From: Deltaproteobacteria bacterium
GTDB taxonomy: Bacteria; Desulfobacterota; Binatia; Binatales; Binataceae
Assembly (NCBI GenBank): GCA_021794015.1
Contig: JAJYRQ010000001.1
Coordinates: 1-39,447, forward strand
DNA length: 39,447 bases
Reading direction: 5' to 3'
Shown: positions 18,199 through 25,513 of the stretch, piece by piece
Numbering within the stretch: the first letter of the stretch is position 1
Layout: the number at the start of each line of letters is the position of its first letter
Made by a program: the position numbers and the translations under genes
Notes under the pieces: model-generated
The model's input: only the letters and a program-made list of their open reading frames with translations
Database searches by the model: none
Told to the model about the DNA's origin: nothing

Positions 18199-18289
18199 AT
18201 AAGGACAAGGCCGCCCTTGTGTGCGACTTATTAGCGGCACCGCAGCCTGCCAGCGTTGCCTGGAAAGCGTGGCCGCGCGCGCTCGGGTT

Positions 18290-18691
18290 TCAGCCCGTGG
18301 CGGGGCGGCTTTTGCGTTCGACCAGCTCGATTTTGTAGCCGTTGGGGTCCTCGATAAACGCGATCTTAGCGCCGCCGAACTTCATCGGACCGGGCTCTCG
18401 CACCACTTTAACTCCCTGGCGCTTGAGTTCGGCGCATGCCTGGACGACGTCCTCGACGCCGAGCGCGAGATGGCCGAAGGCGTTGCCGTGATCGTAGCTT
18501 CTCGTGTCCCAGTTGTGGGTCAGCTCGATCACGGTGTTCTCGTCCTCGCTGCCGTAGCCGACGAAGGCGAGTGTGAACCTGCCGTCCGGATAGTCGCGCT
18601 GGCGAAGGAGCTTCATTGCGAGCGGACCGCAGTAGAACTTGAGCGACTCTTCAAGGTTATTTACCCGTATCATTGTGTGGAGAAATCGCAT
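18290..18691 (-). CDS. gloA: Lactoylglutathione lyase (glyoxalase I)
   Basis: A 133-residue cytosolic enzyme converting the hemithioacetal of methylglyoxal and glutathione to S-lactoylglutathione. The metal ligands H5, E56, H74 and E122 fall at exactly the same positions as in E. coli GlxI. The start MRFLHTMIRV, LAFVGYGSEDENTVIELTHN and IEDPNGYKIELVE all match the family. The short length without the eukaryotic/Pseudomonas inserts suggests the Ni/Co-dependent class. It is single-gene and divergent from the acyl-CoA dehydrogenase, with 295 bp between their starts. Confidence 0.95.
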   Translation of the reverse strand: MRFLHTMIRVNNLEESLKFYCGPLAMKLLRQRDYPDGRFTLAFVGYGSEDENTVIELTHNWDTRSYDHGNAFGHLALGVEDVVQACAELKRQGVKVVREPGPMKFGGAKIAFIEDPNGYKIELVERKSRPATG

Positions 18692-18986
18692 CGGCTTATC
18701 TGCTCCTGGTTGGCGCGTCCCCGGCCGGTCGGGCGCTGCCCGTCAAAGGCGCGCCGGGAGGCGCTATGCGACTTGTCGTGCCCCGATCCGATGCTATCAG
18801 GCTTGCGGCCAGGATCGGAATTGCCTGCGGGCGCGGCGCCAACATGGCCGGCGCCCGGTTGCTCGACTCTTTCGGGAGGCTTTGCCGTGATGCCTTGGGG
18901 GTCGGGCCTGACGCTGGAAAGCGCCGGCGTGGCGGCCTAAACTCGGGCAGAGAATCGTAGGAAAGCGCTGCGCGCGGAGTTTTGCC

Positions 18987-20177
18987 GTGGATTTCAACTT
19001 CGATCCTGAAGACGAAGAGTTTCGCCGGCAGTTCCGAAGCTGGCTGGAAAACAATCTGGGGGACGAAGAGCGCGCTGCGCATAGTCCCGACCCGCTCGGC
19101 GAGGAGGGGGCAAGCTGGGAACGGCGACTGCACTGGCACCGCAAGATGCACGCCGCTGGCTGGGCCGGTATCGGATGGCCGCGCCAGTACGGCGGGCGCG
19201 CCGCTTCGCTCACTCAGCAGTACATTTACAGCGAGGAGCTGGCCCGTGCCCGCGCTCCCCAGCTAGTCAACGGCATCGGCATCTTGCTGGTCGGGCCGAC
19301 CCTGATGCAGTGGGGCACCGAGGCGCAGAAACAGCGCCACATTTCCCGGATTCTTAGCGCCGATGAAATCTGGTGTCAGGGCTACTCTGAGCCCAACGCC
19401 GGCTCGGACGTGGCCTCGCTTGCGACCCGCGCGGTCGAGGACGGGGACTTCTTCGTGGTCAACGGACAGAAGGTCTGGACCTCGGACGCGCACCACGCCG
19501 ACATGTGCATCCTCCTGGTGCGCACCGACCCGTCCGCGCCCCGCCATCAGGGGCTTAGCTACCTGCTGGTCGACATGCGCAGCCCGGGAGTCACCGTGCG
19601 CCCGTTGGTGCAGATGACCGGCGATGCCGGCTTTAACGAGGTCTTCTTCGACAATGTGCGAGTGCCCAAAGACAACCTCGTCGGCGAGAAGAACAAGGGT
19701 TGGCAGGTGGCGATAACGACCCTGATGTTCGAGCGGTCGGGAATCGGAACGCGCGCCGACCTGGTCGAACGCGTGGTCGAGTTGGCGAAGTTGGCGCGCC
19801 GGCCGCAGCGAAACGGCCATGGCGCCTGGCAGGACAGCGCCGTGCGCCAGCAGGTCACAAGACTTTATGCCGAGGCAACGGCGCTCAAACTTGCCGGGTT
19901 TCGCCAACTGACAAGCCGGGTGAAGGGCTTGGCGCCCGGGCCTGAGGGCTCGCTCCTGAAGCTTGCCGCAAGCGAGCTCAACCTGCGAATCAACCGCTTG
20001 GCAGTCCAACTGCTTGGGGCCTACGGACAGCTTGTTTCCGGAGCGCCTTGCGCCGTTGAGGGCGGTGTTTGGAGCTATCGGATGCTGGCGGCGCGCGGAC
20101 TTACGATCGCGGGGGGCACCAGCGAGATTCAACGCAATATAATAGGCGAACGAGTGCTTGGTCTGCCCAAAGGGTAG
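18987..20177 (+). CDS. Acyl-CoA dehydrogenase
   Basis: A 396-residue FAD-dependent dehydrogenase that introduces the alpha-beta double bond of acyl-CoAs. The order is the N-terminal helical domain, the FAD/substrate loop WCQGYSEPNAGSDVASL, the beta-domain with GQKVWTSDAHHADMC, and the C-terminal helical domain ending TIAGGTSEIQRNIIGERVLG. GTG 18987 follows GGAG and begins the fold directly (MDFNFDPEDEEFRRQ). The residue aligned with the usual catalytic Glu of the YEGTS motif is Gly (AGGTS), as in many actinobacterial FadE-type proteins. The base may therefore sit elsewhere, or the protein may work with a second subunit. The substrate is unknown; branched or steroid-derived chains are possible given the racemase nearby. 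Confidence 0.92.
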   Translation: MDFNFDPEDEEFRRQFRSWLENNLGDEERAAHSPDPLGEEGASWERRLHWHRKMHAAGWAGIGWPRQYGGRAASLTQQYIYSEELARARAPQLVNGIGILLVGPTLMQWGTEAQKQRHISRILSADEIWCQGYSEPNAGSDVASLATRAVEDGDFFVVNGQKVWTSDAHHADMCILLVRTDPSAPRHQGLSYLLVDMRSPGVTVRPLVQMTGDAGFNEVFFDNVRVPKDNLVGEKNKGWQVAITTLMFERSGIGTRADLVERVVELAKLARRPQRNGHGAWQDSAVRQQVTRLYAEATALKLAGFRQLTSRVKGLAPGPEGSLLKLAASELNLRINRLAVQLLGAYGQLVSGAPCAVEGGVWSYRMLAARGLTIAGGTSEIQRNIIGERVLGLPKG

Positions 20178-20713
20178 GAATGCGGCCGTTGCGGACCGGC
20201 TAAACAGCGTTTGCTCGAAGAGGGATTTATAGGTTTTTTGATTGCTTGCTTGAGACAAAAAAATGTGTGAGTTTGACAATTGGAGTTGTTTGAACGCAGC
20301 GCGCCCGAGTGCGTGCAGGGGCTTGGCTTTGCGCTGCGCCCGGTGATTGGCGGACGCGGTTTCCACGCCGAGTTCGCCCGGAGCGACCAAGGTAGGGTTG
20401 GGTCGGTCCTGTAGCCGGGGAAAAGGGGGCATTGATGGCGCAAGAAGGCGGACTCTTGGGCACAATCGGATGTCGTGCGGAGTTCTTGGGGCCGGTGCTG
20501 GCACGTGAACGAGGGCCCACCGCACCGACGGAACAGCCACACGAGGGTGTAGGGCGCGGCCGGCTTTTCTCGACAGGGCTTGGGCGGCGCCTCGGGGCAG
20601 CCGGGTCTCCCCGGCGCAGCGCATGGTCTGCGACGCTGGCTTTTGTCGGTAATCTGGGCCTCGGGCGGGGCCTGCCGCGACTCCTGTCGGCCCAGCGCCA
20701 GTCTCAGGGCCCG
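20178..20713. other. Non-coding interval with an A/T-rich island
   Basis: No supported gene in 536 bases. The frame leading into the methyltransferase from 20432 lacks family sequence before 20714. A sharply A/T-rich stretch (about 20215-20300, including a seven-A run and TTGACAATTG) stands out from the GC-rich surroundings and may carry a promoter or a foreign remnant. I could not identify a matching -35/-10 pair with confidence. Confidence 0.5.
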
Positions 20714-21565
20714 ATGGAAATCGGCCAAGAACAAGCCTGGGACGCCGCCGCGGAGGCCTACGCAAAATGGTGGCCGACCTTCGAGCGCGCGGCGCATCCC
20801 GTGAGCATCCGGCTGTGCGATCTGGCCCGGCTTGGACCCGGCCAGCGCGTGCTCGATGTCGCCACGGGAATTGGCGAGCCGGCATTGACGGCTGCGCGCC
20901 GGGTGATGCCCGGCGGGCTGGTGCTGGCCGTCGATCGGTCCCCCCGGATGATCGCGCAGGCGCGAATGCGCGCCGCCGAGGCAGGTGTCCTCAACGTTGA
21001 GTTTCGATGCGCCCGGGCGGAAAGCTTCACGGCCGGGCCGGGCGAGTTTGACGCCGCATTGTGTCGTTGGGGGCTGGGTTTCGTGTCCGACCTGAACGCG
21101 CTGCTGGCCAGCGTTTATCGCCGGCTCGGGGCCGGCCGACTGTTTGCAGCCGCGCTGTGGGGAGCGCCCCACAAGGTCCCGCTAATGAGTCTGGCAAGCG
21201 TGGCCGTGCGGCGATTGACGAGCGCCGTCCCACGCCCTCCGTACAGGCTCGATTCGTTCAGGCTCTCCGACATGGAGACCCTGATGCACGCGCTCGAAAG
21301 GGCCGGCTTCGTGATGGAAAGCGTTGAATCGATGGCGATCACCTTCGAGTTCGACGCGCCGCGGACCTTCGCCGACTTCCGCATAGGCATTTCCCCGTCC
21401 CTGCATGCGTTCCTGGCGCCGCAGCCGGAGCAGGCCCGCGAAGATCTTGCGCAGGCGCTTGCCGAGGCGGCTCGGCCGCTGGCCGCAAGCGACGGCCGCT
21501 TACGGCTGGTCAACGAGGTCTTCTGTCTGGCCGCGCGCAAGCGGCGAGGCTTTGCGATCAGCTAG
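20714..21565 (+). CDS. Class I SAM-dependent methyltransferase, copy 1
   Basis: A 283-residue UbiE-like methyltransferase. Motif I is VLDVATGIGEPALTAA, the motif II region is GGLVLAVDRSPRMIAQA, and AALCRWGLGFV with RRLGAGRLFAAALWGAP covers motifs IV-V. The N-terminal WDAAAEAYAKWWPTFERAA and C-terminal FRLSDMETLMHALERAGF are shared with the next gene, its tandem paralogue. ATG 20714 is chosen because family similarity starts there; no strong Shine-Dalgarno is seen. The substrate is unknown; a small-molecule acceptor is likely. The gap to copy 2 is 112 bp. Confidence 0.85.
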   Translation: MEIGQEQAWDAAAEAYAKWWPTFERAAHPVSIRLCDLARLGPGQRVLDVATGIGEPALTAARRVMPGGLVLAVDRSPRMIAQARMRAAEAGVLNVEFRCARAESFTAGPGEFDAALCRWGLGFVSDLNALLASVYRRLGAGRLFAAALWGAPHKVPLMSLASVAVRRLTSAVPRPPYRLDSFRLSDMETLMHALERAGFVMESVESMAITFEFDAPRTFADFRIGISPSLHAFLAPQPEQAREDLAQALAEAARPLAASDGRLRLVNEVFCLAARKRRGFAIS

Positions 21566-21677
21566 GAGCGCGAGCAAACCGCCCTTCTCGAAGGCTACCC
21601 GAAGCCGGGGGCGCAGGCCGGTGCGCCGGCGCAGGCAACGGCCGCGCGCCGTACAACAACGAGGCAAGGAGGCCCCA

Positions 21678-22544
21678 ATGTCGCCGGATGCGCGCGACCC
21701 GGACAAGCTTAAGGCCCAGCAACGCGAGGAATGGGACGCAGCCGCCTCCGGCTGGGCCAAGTGGTGGCACGTCTTCGAGCGCGGCGCCAGCACGGTAAGC
21801 GAGCGGCTGTGCGACCGGGCGGCCCTCGACACGGGATGGCGCGTGCTGGACATCGCAACCGGGATGGGAGAGCCGGCCCTGACCGCGGCGCGGCGGGTCG
21901 GTGTGGCGGGCCGGGTGCTCGCAGTGGACCAGTCGGCCGGGATGATTGCCGCGGCGCGCCGGCGCGCTCAAGAACTCGGAATAATGAACGCCGAGTTCCG
22001 GGTTGCGGACGCGGAGCACCTCGAGCTCGGCGAAGATGGCTTCAACGCGGCGCTCTGCCGCTGGGGGCTCATGTTCATGCCCGACCTTGAGGCGGTCTTG
22101 GCCGCGGTCCGGCGCCGGCTGAAGCCCGGGGGAGTCTTCGTCACCTGCGTGTGGGGAGCTCCGGAGCGGGTTCCGATGATAAGCCTGGGCGGCGATGAAG
22201 TGAGGCGGATTGCCGGAATTCCGGCTCGCCGCGCCGACGCGCTCGACCCGTTTCGCTTATCTGACAGCCGTCTTCTTGTCGATGCCTTTGAGAGAGCGGG
22301 ATTCCAGCATCTGCAGGTGGAAAAGAGGGAGGTCGTTTTCGAGTTCGAATCCCCCGAAGTATTCACTACGTTTCGGCGCGAAGTCTCGGCGCCGCTGCGG
22401 ACGCTGCTTGCGCGAAAGCCGGCGGCGGTCGGCGAGGCGGTCGTCGAGGCGATGACCGAGGCTGCGCGGCGCTACGCCGGCGGCTGCGGCCCGTTGCGCC
22501 TGGTCAATGAGTTGGTATGTGTAAGCGGGCAGGCGCCTGGCTGA
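21678..22544 (+). CDS. Class I SAM-dependent methyltransferase, copy 2
   Basis: A 288-residue paralogue of the preceding gene. It has VLDIATGMGEPALTAA (motif I), GRVLAVDQSAGMIAAA, AALCRWGLMFMPDL and LKPGGVFVTCVWGAPERVPM. ATG 21678 has a strong AAGGAGG at 6 bp, which copy 1 lacks, so the two may be translated at different levels. The shared WxxAAxxWAKWW N-terminus and the FRLSD segment in the C-terminal half suggest a common substrate class that arose by tandem duplication. The exact acceptor cannot be told. Confidence 0.87.
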   Translation: MSPDARDPDKLKAQQREEWDAAASGWAKWWHVFERGASTVSERLCDRAALDTGWRVLDIATGMGEPALTAARRVGVAGRVLAVDQSAGMIAAARRRAQELGIMNAEFRVADAEHLELGEDGFNAALCRWGLMFMPDLEAVLAAVRRRLKPGGVFVTCVWGAPERVPMISLGGDEVRRIAGIPARRADALDPFRLSDSRLLVDAFERAGFQHLQVEKREVVFEFESPEVFTTFRREVSAPLRTLLARKPAAVGEAVVEAMTEAARRYAGGCGPLRLVNELVCVSGQAPG

Positions 22545-22607
22545 TATTGGCGCGCCTGGGAGGCCCGCAGCGTAGCGCGGCCCATGTTCGGCCTGGCGGC
22601 TTGCGGC

Positions 22608-22637
22608 TTGAGGTGAGCCATCGCCTGCGCGTACAGT
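22608..22637 (+). promoter_or_regulatory. Possible promoter of tRNA-Arg
   Basis: TTGAGG (22608-22613) and TACAGT (22632-22637), 18 bp apart, each match 4 of 6 consensus positions and lie 74 bp before the tRNA. Weak, reported only because the tRNA needs an upstream promoter. Confidence 0.2.
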
Positions 22638-22710
22638 CCTGGGTGAGCGCCGAGCGTCATGTCCGTGAGGTGCAGAAGGTCCGGGCTCCGGCGCCCGGAA
22701 GGTTTCACGC

Positions 22711-22787
22711 GCCCCCTTAGCTCAGCAGGATAGAGCACAGGATTCCTAATCCTGGGGTCGTGGGTTCAAATCCCGCAGGGGGCGCCA
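22711..22787 (+). tRNA. tRNA-Arg (anticodon CCT)
   Basis: A full cloverleaf can be drawn. Acceptor GCCCCCT/AGGGGGC, D-stem GCTC/GAGC, anticodon stem CAGGA/TCCTG with loop TTCCTAA (anticodon CCT at 22745-22747), T-stem GTGGG/CCCGC with loop TTCAAAT, discriminator G and encoded CCA. It reads AGG codons. A lower-GC, broken gene begins 97 bp downstream, and tRNA genes are common integration points, although no duplicated tRNA 3' end was found. Confidence 0.97.
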
Positions 22788-22884
22788 AGAGCCTCAGTAT
22801 TTAAGGCAGCTTCTCCTCCTGACGCCGTTTTTCTTTTCCGGGCCTGCTCGTTTCGTCATGATTTGGCATGCAGGGAGAACGGAA

Positions 22885-23640
22885 ATGGCAACCATCCGAC
22901 AGCCTGTCCGAGTAAGGTTTTGCCCATGCGCCCCCGGGCTGCAGTTGGGCGCGAAGCGTCTTTTTGGAGTCAGCCTCCCATTCGGGTTCGAGGTCTTTCA
23001 GGCGGATGGCGGCCAGCTACTCTACACAGCCGTTAGCTACAAGGAAGTCATCGGCCCGGGCGCGCAGCTCGCGGCATTGCGGGAGCGCTACGGCGACGGC
23101 GCTGTTGACGGCGCGCTCCGTCGCTGGGCGCTGCGGGCGACGGAGCGGGTCATCGAGGAGGGGGCGCAGTCAGGCCAGCGCAAGGTCGTCTTCGAAATAA
23201 ACGAACACGACGTTCCAGTGCTCGAAGCACTCGCTGCAGACAAGAGCTGCCCCTACCAGGTTTCCGAGGCCGAGGATCTTTTCTGCTCAGCCGCGTGGGC
23301 CGGGGTGGACAAGACGATCGTGGGTACGCTGAGACTGAAGGCGCTAGCCCCGACTACGCGGCACCTCTGCCAAGGTTGTGGGCTGCCGGACACCGACGAG
23401 GTCTGTTCGCACCTTCGGCACCCACGCGTGACGTACCAAGGTGCGGAGGGAGCCTTTGCTCGGCGGCTTGTGGGAGCGTCCTGCGAGCTTGGTCGCTCGG
23501 AGGTGGGTGTCGGGTCATCGTGTCACCCCGGAGGAAACGATTGCTGGGAACGATTGGTCGACCTCAAACCTCGGAAACCGACTGCAGCCTACTCGCCCGA
23601 GCAGCTACTTGCCGCGCTTGAGTTCCTAGATACCGTCTGA
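22885..23640 (+). CDS. Unrecognised protein with Cys/His clusters (upstream part of split frame)
   Basis: 251 codons before a TGA. The family is not recognised. ATG 22885 has GGGAG about 7 bp upstream. Visible features are RFCPCAP near the N-terminus and CQGCGLPDTDEVCSH (C162, C165, C174, H176), a zinc-knuckle-like cluster. A second group follows (C200, C213, H214, C220). The same frame continues after the TGA (23638-23640) for 154 more codons with coding character, and TGG-to-TGA would restore a natural WRLAFG reading. This is therefore probably the N-terminal part of one roughly 406-residue protein. Codon use is less GC-biased than in the neighbours and it sits directly after a tRNA gene, both signs of transfer. 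A nucleic-acid-related or defence role is speculative. Confidence 0.65.
   Translation: MATIRQPVRVRFCPCAPGLQLGAKRLFGVSLPFGFEVFQADGGQLLYTAVSYKEVIGPGAQLAALRERYGDGAVDGALRRWALRATERVIEEGAQSGQRKVVFEINEHDVPVLEALAADKSCPYQVSEAEDLFCSAAWAGVDKTIVGTLRLKALAPTTRHLCQGCGLPDTDEVCSHLRHPRVTYQGAEGAFARRLVGASCELGRSEVGVGSSCHPGGNDCWERLVDLKPRKPTAAYSPEQLLAALEFLDTV
23638..23640 (+). other. In-frame TGA splitting one reading frame
   Basis: The TGA lies between ...EFLDTV and RLAFGVRLL.... Both sides are in frame 1, and both have similar composition and coding character. A single G-to-A change in TGG would explain it. TGA is a normal stop in this genome (ATGA/GTGA gene overlaps elsewhere), so recoding of the whole genome is excluded. 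Confidence 0.6.
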
Positions 23641-23655
23641 CGGCTTGCCTTTGGC

Positions 23656-24105
23656 GTGCGCCTGCTCCGTGTTAGAAGCATCGAGGAGCCCGCTCGGCTT
23701 TTGCTACCCTGCCGAGACCGGGATGAATTTGCCGCTCGCTTGACCGGCCTGGCCGACCTTTTCAAGCTCTTTGACGTGGCTGACAGCCTGCTTCCTCAGA
23801 ACCGGCAGGAGATCGGCAAAGCCGCGACGCTCAAGCGAATCCAAGCAGTCCTGGATAGTCGCTTAGCTGAGGAAGGCGAGAAAGCGCAGGCGGTGGCCGC
23901 AATCAGAACCCTACGGGCGATCAACGGCGCTCGCGCTGCCTATCAGCACAGTTCTGCCGGCTCAGAGCTGCCCAAAGTCCTTCCACAGATTGGCATCTCC
24001 TATCCGGTCCAGGACTACGCCGAGGCTTGGGCCGTTGTGCGAAGCTCGGCGGCCGAAGCGCTGACGGCCATCCGCAAAGCCCTTCAATCCTTGACCCCGG
24101 ACTAG
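23656..24105 (+). CDS. Unrecognised helical protein with R-x4-H motif (downstream part of split frame)
   Basis: 149 residues if started at GTG 23656. There is no Shine-Dalgarno, and the frame is open back to the TGA at 23638-23640, in the same phase as the preceding gene. It is predicted to be largely helical. Near the C-terminus INGARAAYQHSSAG contains R93-x4-H98, the spacing of HEPN-type ribonucleases, though the usual Asn after Arg is Ala. The following LPQIGISYPVQDYAEAW looks conserved-protein-like but I cannot name the family. It is most likely the C-terminal domain of the broken gene rather than an independent gene. If the TGA is real, it is either a pseudogene remnant or translated separately by re-initiation 15 bases after the stop. 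Confidence 0.5.
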   Translation: MRLLRVRSIEEPARLLLPCRDRDEFAARLTGLADLFKLFDVADSLLPQNRQEIGKAATLKRIQAVLDSRLAEEGEKAQAVAAIRTLRAINGARAAYQHSSAGSELPKVLPQIGISYPVQDYAEAWAVVRSSAAEALTAIRKALQSLTPD

Positions 24106-24319
24106 GAGACACTGCCATCCTCCAACAGACCCTTACCGCCACGCCTTATCATGAGCAGCCGGCCGTCCGGTCTGGCAGGGCGATAGGCCTCACCGAGCGA
24201 CAGCTTCGCGGTGCACGGCGCAAGGCTGCGCTCGCGCTGCGGATTTCGCCGCAACTGCGGCGCATTGCCGGGGACAAAAGCCCGCTCCGCCGCGCCTTGC
24301 GGCATCTCCCTGGGCGCGG

Positions 24320-25513
24320 CTAATAGGCGGCTTCAAGCAGCGCGATTATTTCTTTGCGGGTTACCGGGCGGTCGACTACCTTGGAGTGTTCCACCTCGGC
24401 CAGCACGGTATCGGCAATCTCCGGCAGCTCTTGGCGCTTTACCCCTGCCTGGCTGAGCGTATGCGGCAGGCCGAAATGCCCGATGAAGTCGCCAACCCGG
24501 TCGGCGCATTCCAGGGCAGCTTTCCGCGCTGCGGCGAGGTCGAAGCGGACGCCCAGCCCCTCGGCAATCGGTCCAAAGCGCTCGGGCGCAATTCCTGCCA
24601 TGAAACGCATCACATGCGGCAGCGTGATGCACGACGTTACGCCGTGTGGAACGTTCCAGCGAGGACCGATCTGATGGCCCAGGGCGTGCGAGATGCCAAA
24701 GCGCGTATTCATGGCGCCGAAAATTGAAAACCATGAGGCCAATTGGCAGTGGCCGCGATGCGCGATCGACTCCGCCCCGCGCCGTTCCAGGGAGATCGGC
24801 AGGTGGTCGCGCAGCAGCGCAATTGCCTTGGCCGCCAGCGTGTCGGTAAGCATCTGATGGCGGCGCGAATAAGCAGCCTCGACCGCGTGGTCGAGCGCGC
24901 GCATCCCAGTGGCCGCCCAGAGCCAGTCGGGCGTCTCCAACGTAAGTTCGGGGTCGTTGACGACCAGGCGCGGCTGCAGCCGCGGGTCCATCACGCCGTG
25001 CTTGACCCGGGCCGTCTCCTCGGTAACTCCGCCAAGCGGCGTGTACTCGCCGGCCGAAAGCGTGGTCGGTATGGCGATATGGGTCAGCGCTTGACCGGCG
25101 CCTTGTGCTGCCGCGACGCCGACGCCCTGAGCTAGCAGCGTATCGCGGCTTGCGCCCAGCAGCGAGGCAAGCGCGACCTTGGCCGTATCGATCGGGCTTC
25201 CGCCGCCAAAGCTTATTACGGTGTCAGCCTTCTTGCTGCTAAGCTCTGCCACAAGCTGGCGCACGGTGCCTGCCGGCACATGCTGTGCCGCGCCGGTAAA
25301 AACAGCCACGCAGCGCTCGCCCAGCGCTTTGCGCAGGCGCTCAAGTAGCGGCGAGCGCCCCAGCGTCTTGCCGGTTACCACCGTCGCACGGCGGAGGCCG
25401 CGCCGCTCCATCTCGGCGCCCAGCGACGCCACCGTACCGGGCCCGAAGATAACCCGCTCGAGCCTGGTAAAGTTGAATTCGCCTGCCGGCGCTTGTAACG
25501 CTCCGTTTCCCAT
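24320..25513 (-). CDS. Iron-ADH-family dehydrogenase, maleylacetate-reductase-like
   Basis: A 397-residue group III alcohol dehydrogenase fold. The N-terminal RVIFGPGTVASLG and the dinucleotide motif SFGGGSPIDTAK (101-112) are typical of maleylacetate reductases and related enzymes. In the C-terminal domain the metal-site helix reads TGMRALDHAVEAAYS. The canonical ligand Asp (as in TGMDALTHAIE) is replaced by Arg205, while H209, H276, H280 and H290 remain, a pattern closer to the metal-independent maleylacetate reductases. That enzyme reduces maleylacetate to 3-oxoadipate in aromatic degradation, but no other gene of that pathway is adjacent. ATG 25513 has GGGAGG at 8 bp. It is divergent from the MFS transporter. 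A metal-independent alcohol/aldehyde role is the alternative. Confidence 0.85.
   Translation of the reverse strand: MGNGALQAPAGEFNFTRLERVIFGPGTVASLGAEMERRGLRRATVVTGKTLGRSPLLERLRKALGERCVAVFTGAAQHVPAGTVRQLVAELSSKKADTVISFGGGSPIDTAKVALASLLGASRDTLLAQGVGVAAAQGAGQALTHIAIPTTLSAGEYTPLGGVTEETARVKHGVMDPRLQPRLVVNDPELTLETPDWLWAATGMRALDHAVEAAYSRRHQMLTDTLAAKAIALLRDHLPISLERRGAESIAHRGHCQLASWFSIFGAMNTRFGISHALGHQIGPRWNVPHGVTSCITLPHVMRFMAGIAPERFGPIAEGLGVRFDLAAARKAALECADRVGDFIGHFGLPHTLSQAGVKRQELPEIADTVLAEVEHSKVVDRPVTRKEIIALLEAAY

Larger units (their letters stand above)
17332..18289. other. Long non-coding region rich in palindromic repeats
   Basis: No gene is supported in about 950 bases. Frames here are repeat-encoded and lack homology or ribosome-binding sites. 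The sequence is a mosaic of short inverted and direct repeats, listed separately, resembling the intergenic REP-like CCCTCTCC...GGAGAGGG elements seen in many GC-rich bacteria. It separates the convergent RraA-fold gene and gloA, so it may also provide bidirectional transcription termination. Confidence 0.7.

Noticed and set aside
20432..20713. N-terminal extension of methyltransferase copy 1
   Set aside because: Basic, low-complexity sequence with no similarity to the paralogue, which begins at the position matching 20714.
19263..20885. 540-codon minus-strand frame over the acyl-CoA dehydrogenase
   Set aside because: Antisense shadow in GC-rich DNA; its non-overlapping part crosses the A/T-rich non-coding island without coding character.
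23638..23700. Selenocysteine insertion at the TGA
   Set aside because: Only a weak GGCG-TG-CGCC mini-hairpin follows; no convincing bacterial SECIS element, and the Trp codon explanation (TGG to TGA) is simpler.
24106..24319. Small frames between the split gene and the dehydrogenase
   Set aside because: About 210 bases of GC-rich intergenic sequence with no start signal or similarity.
22770..24320. Duplicated tRNA 3' end as an attachment site
   Set aside because: No second copy of the T-loop/acceptor sequence was found downstream within the islet, and no integrase gene is present.
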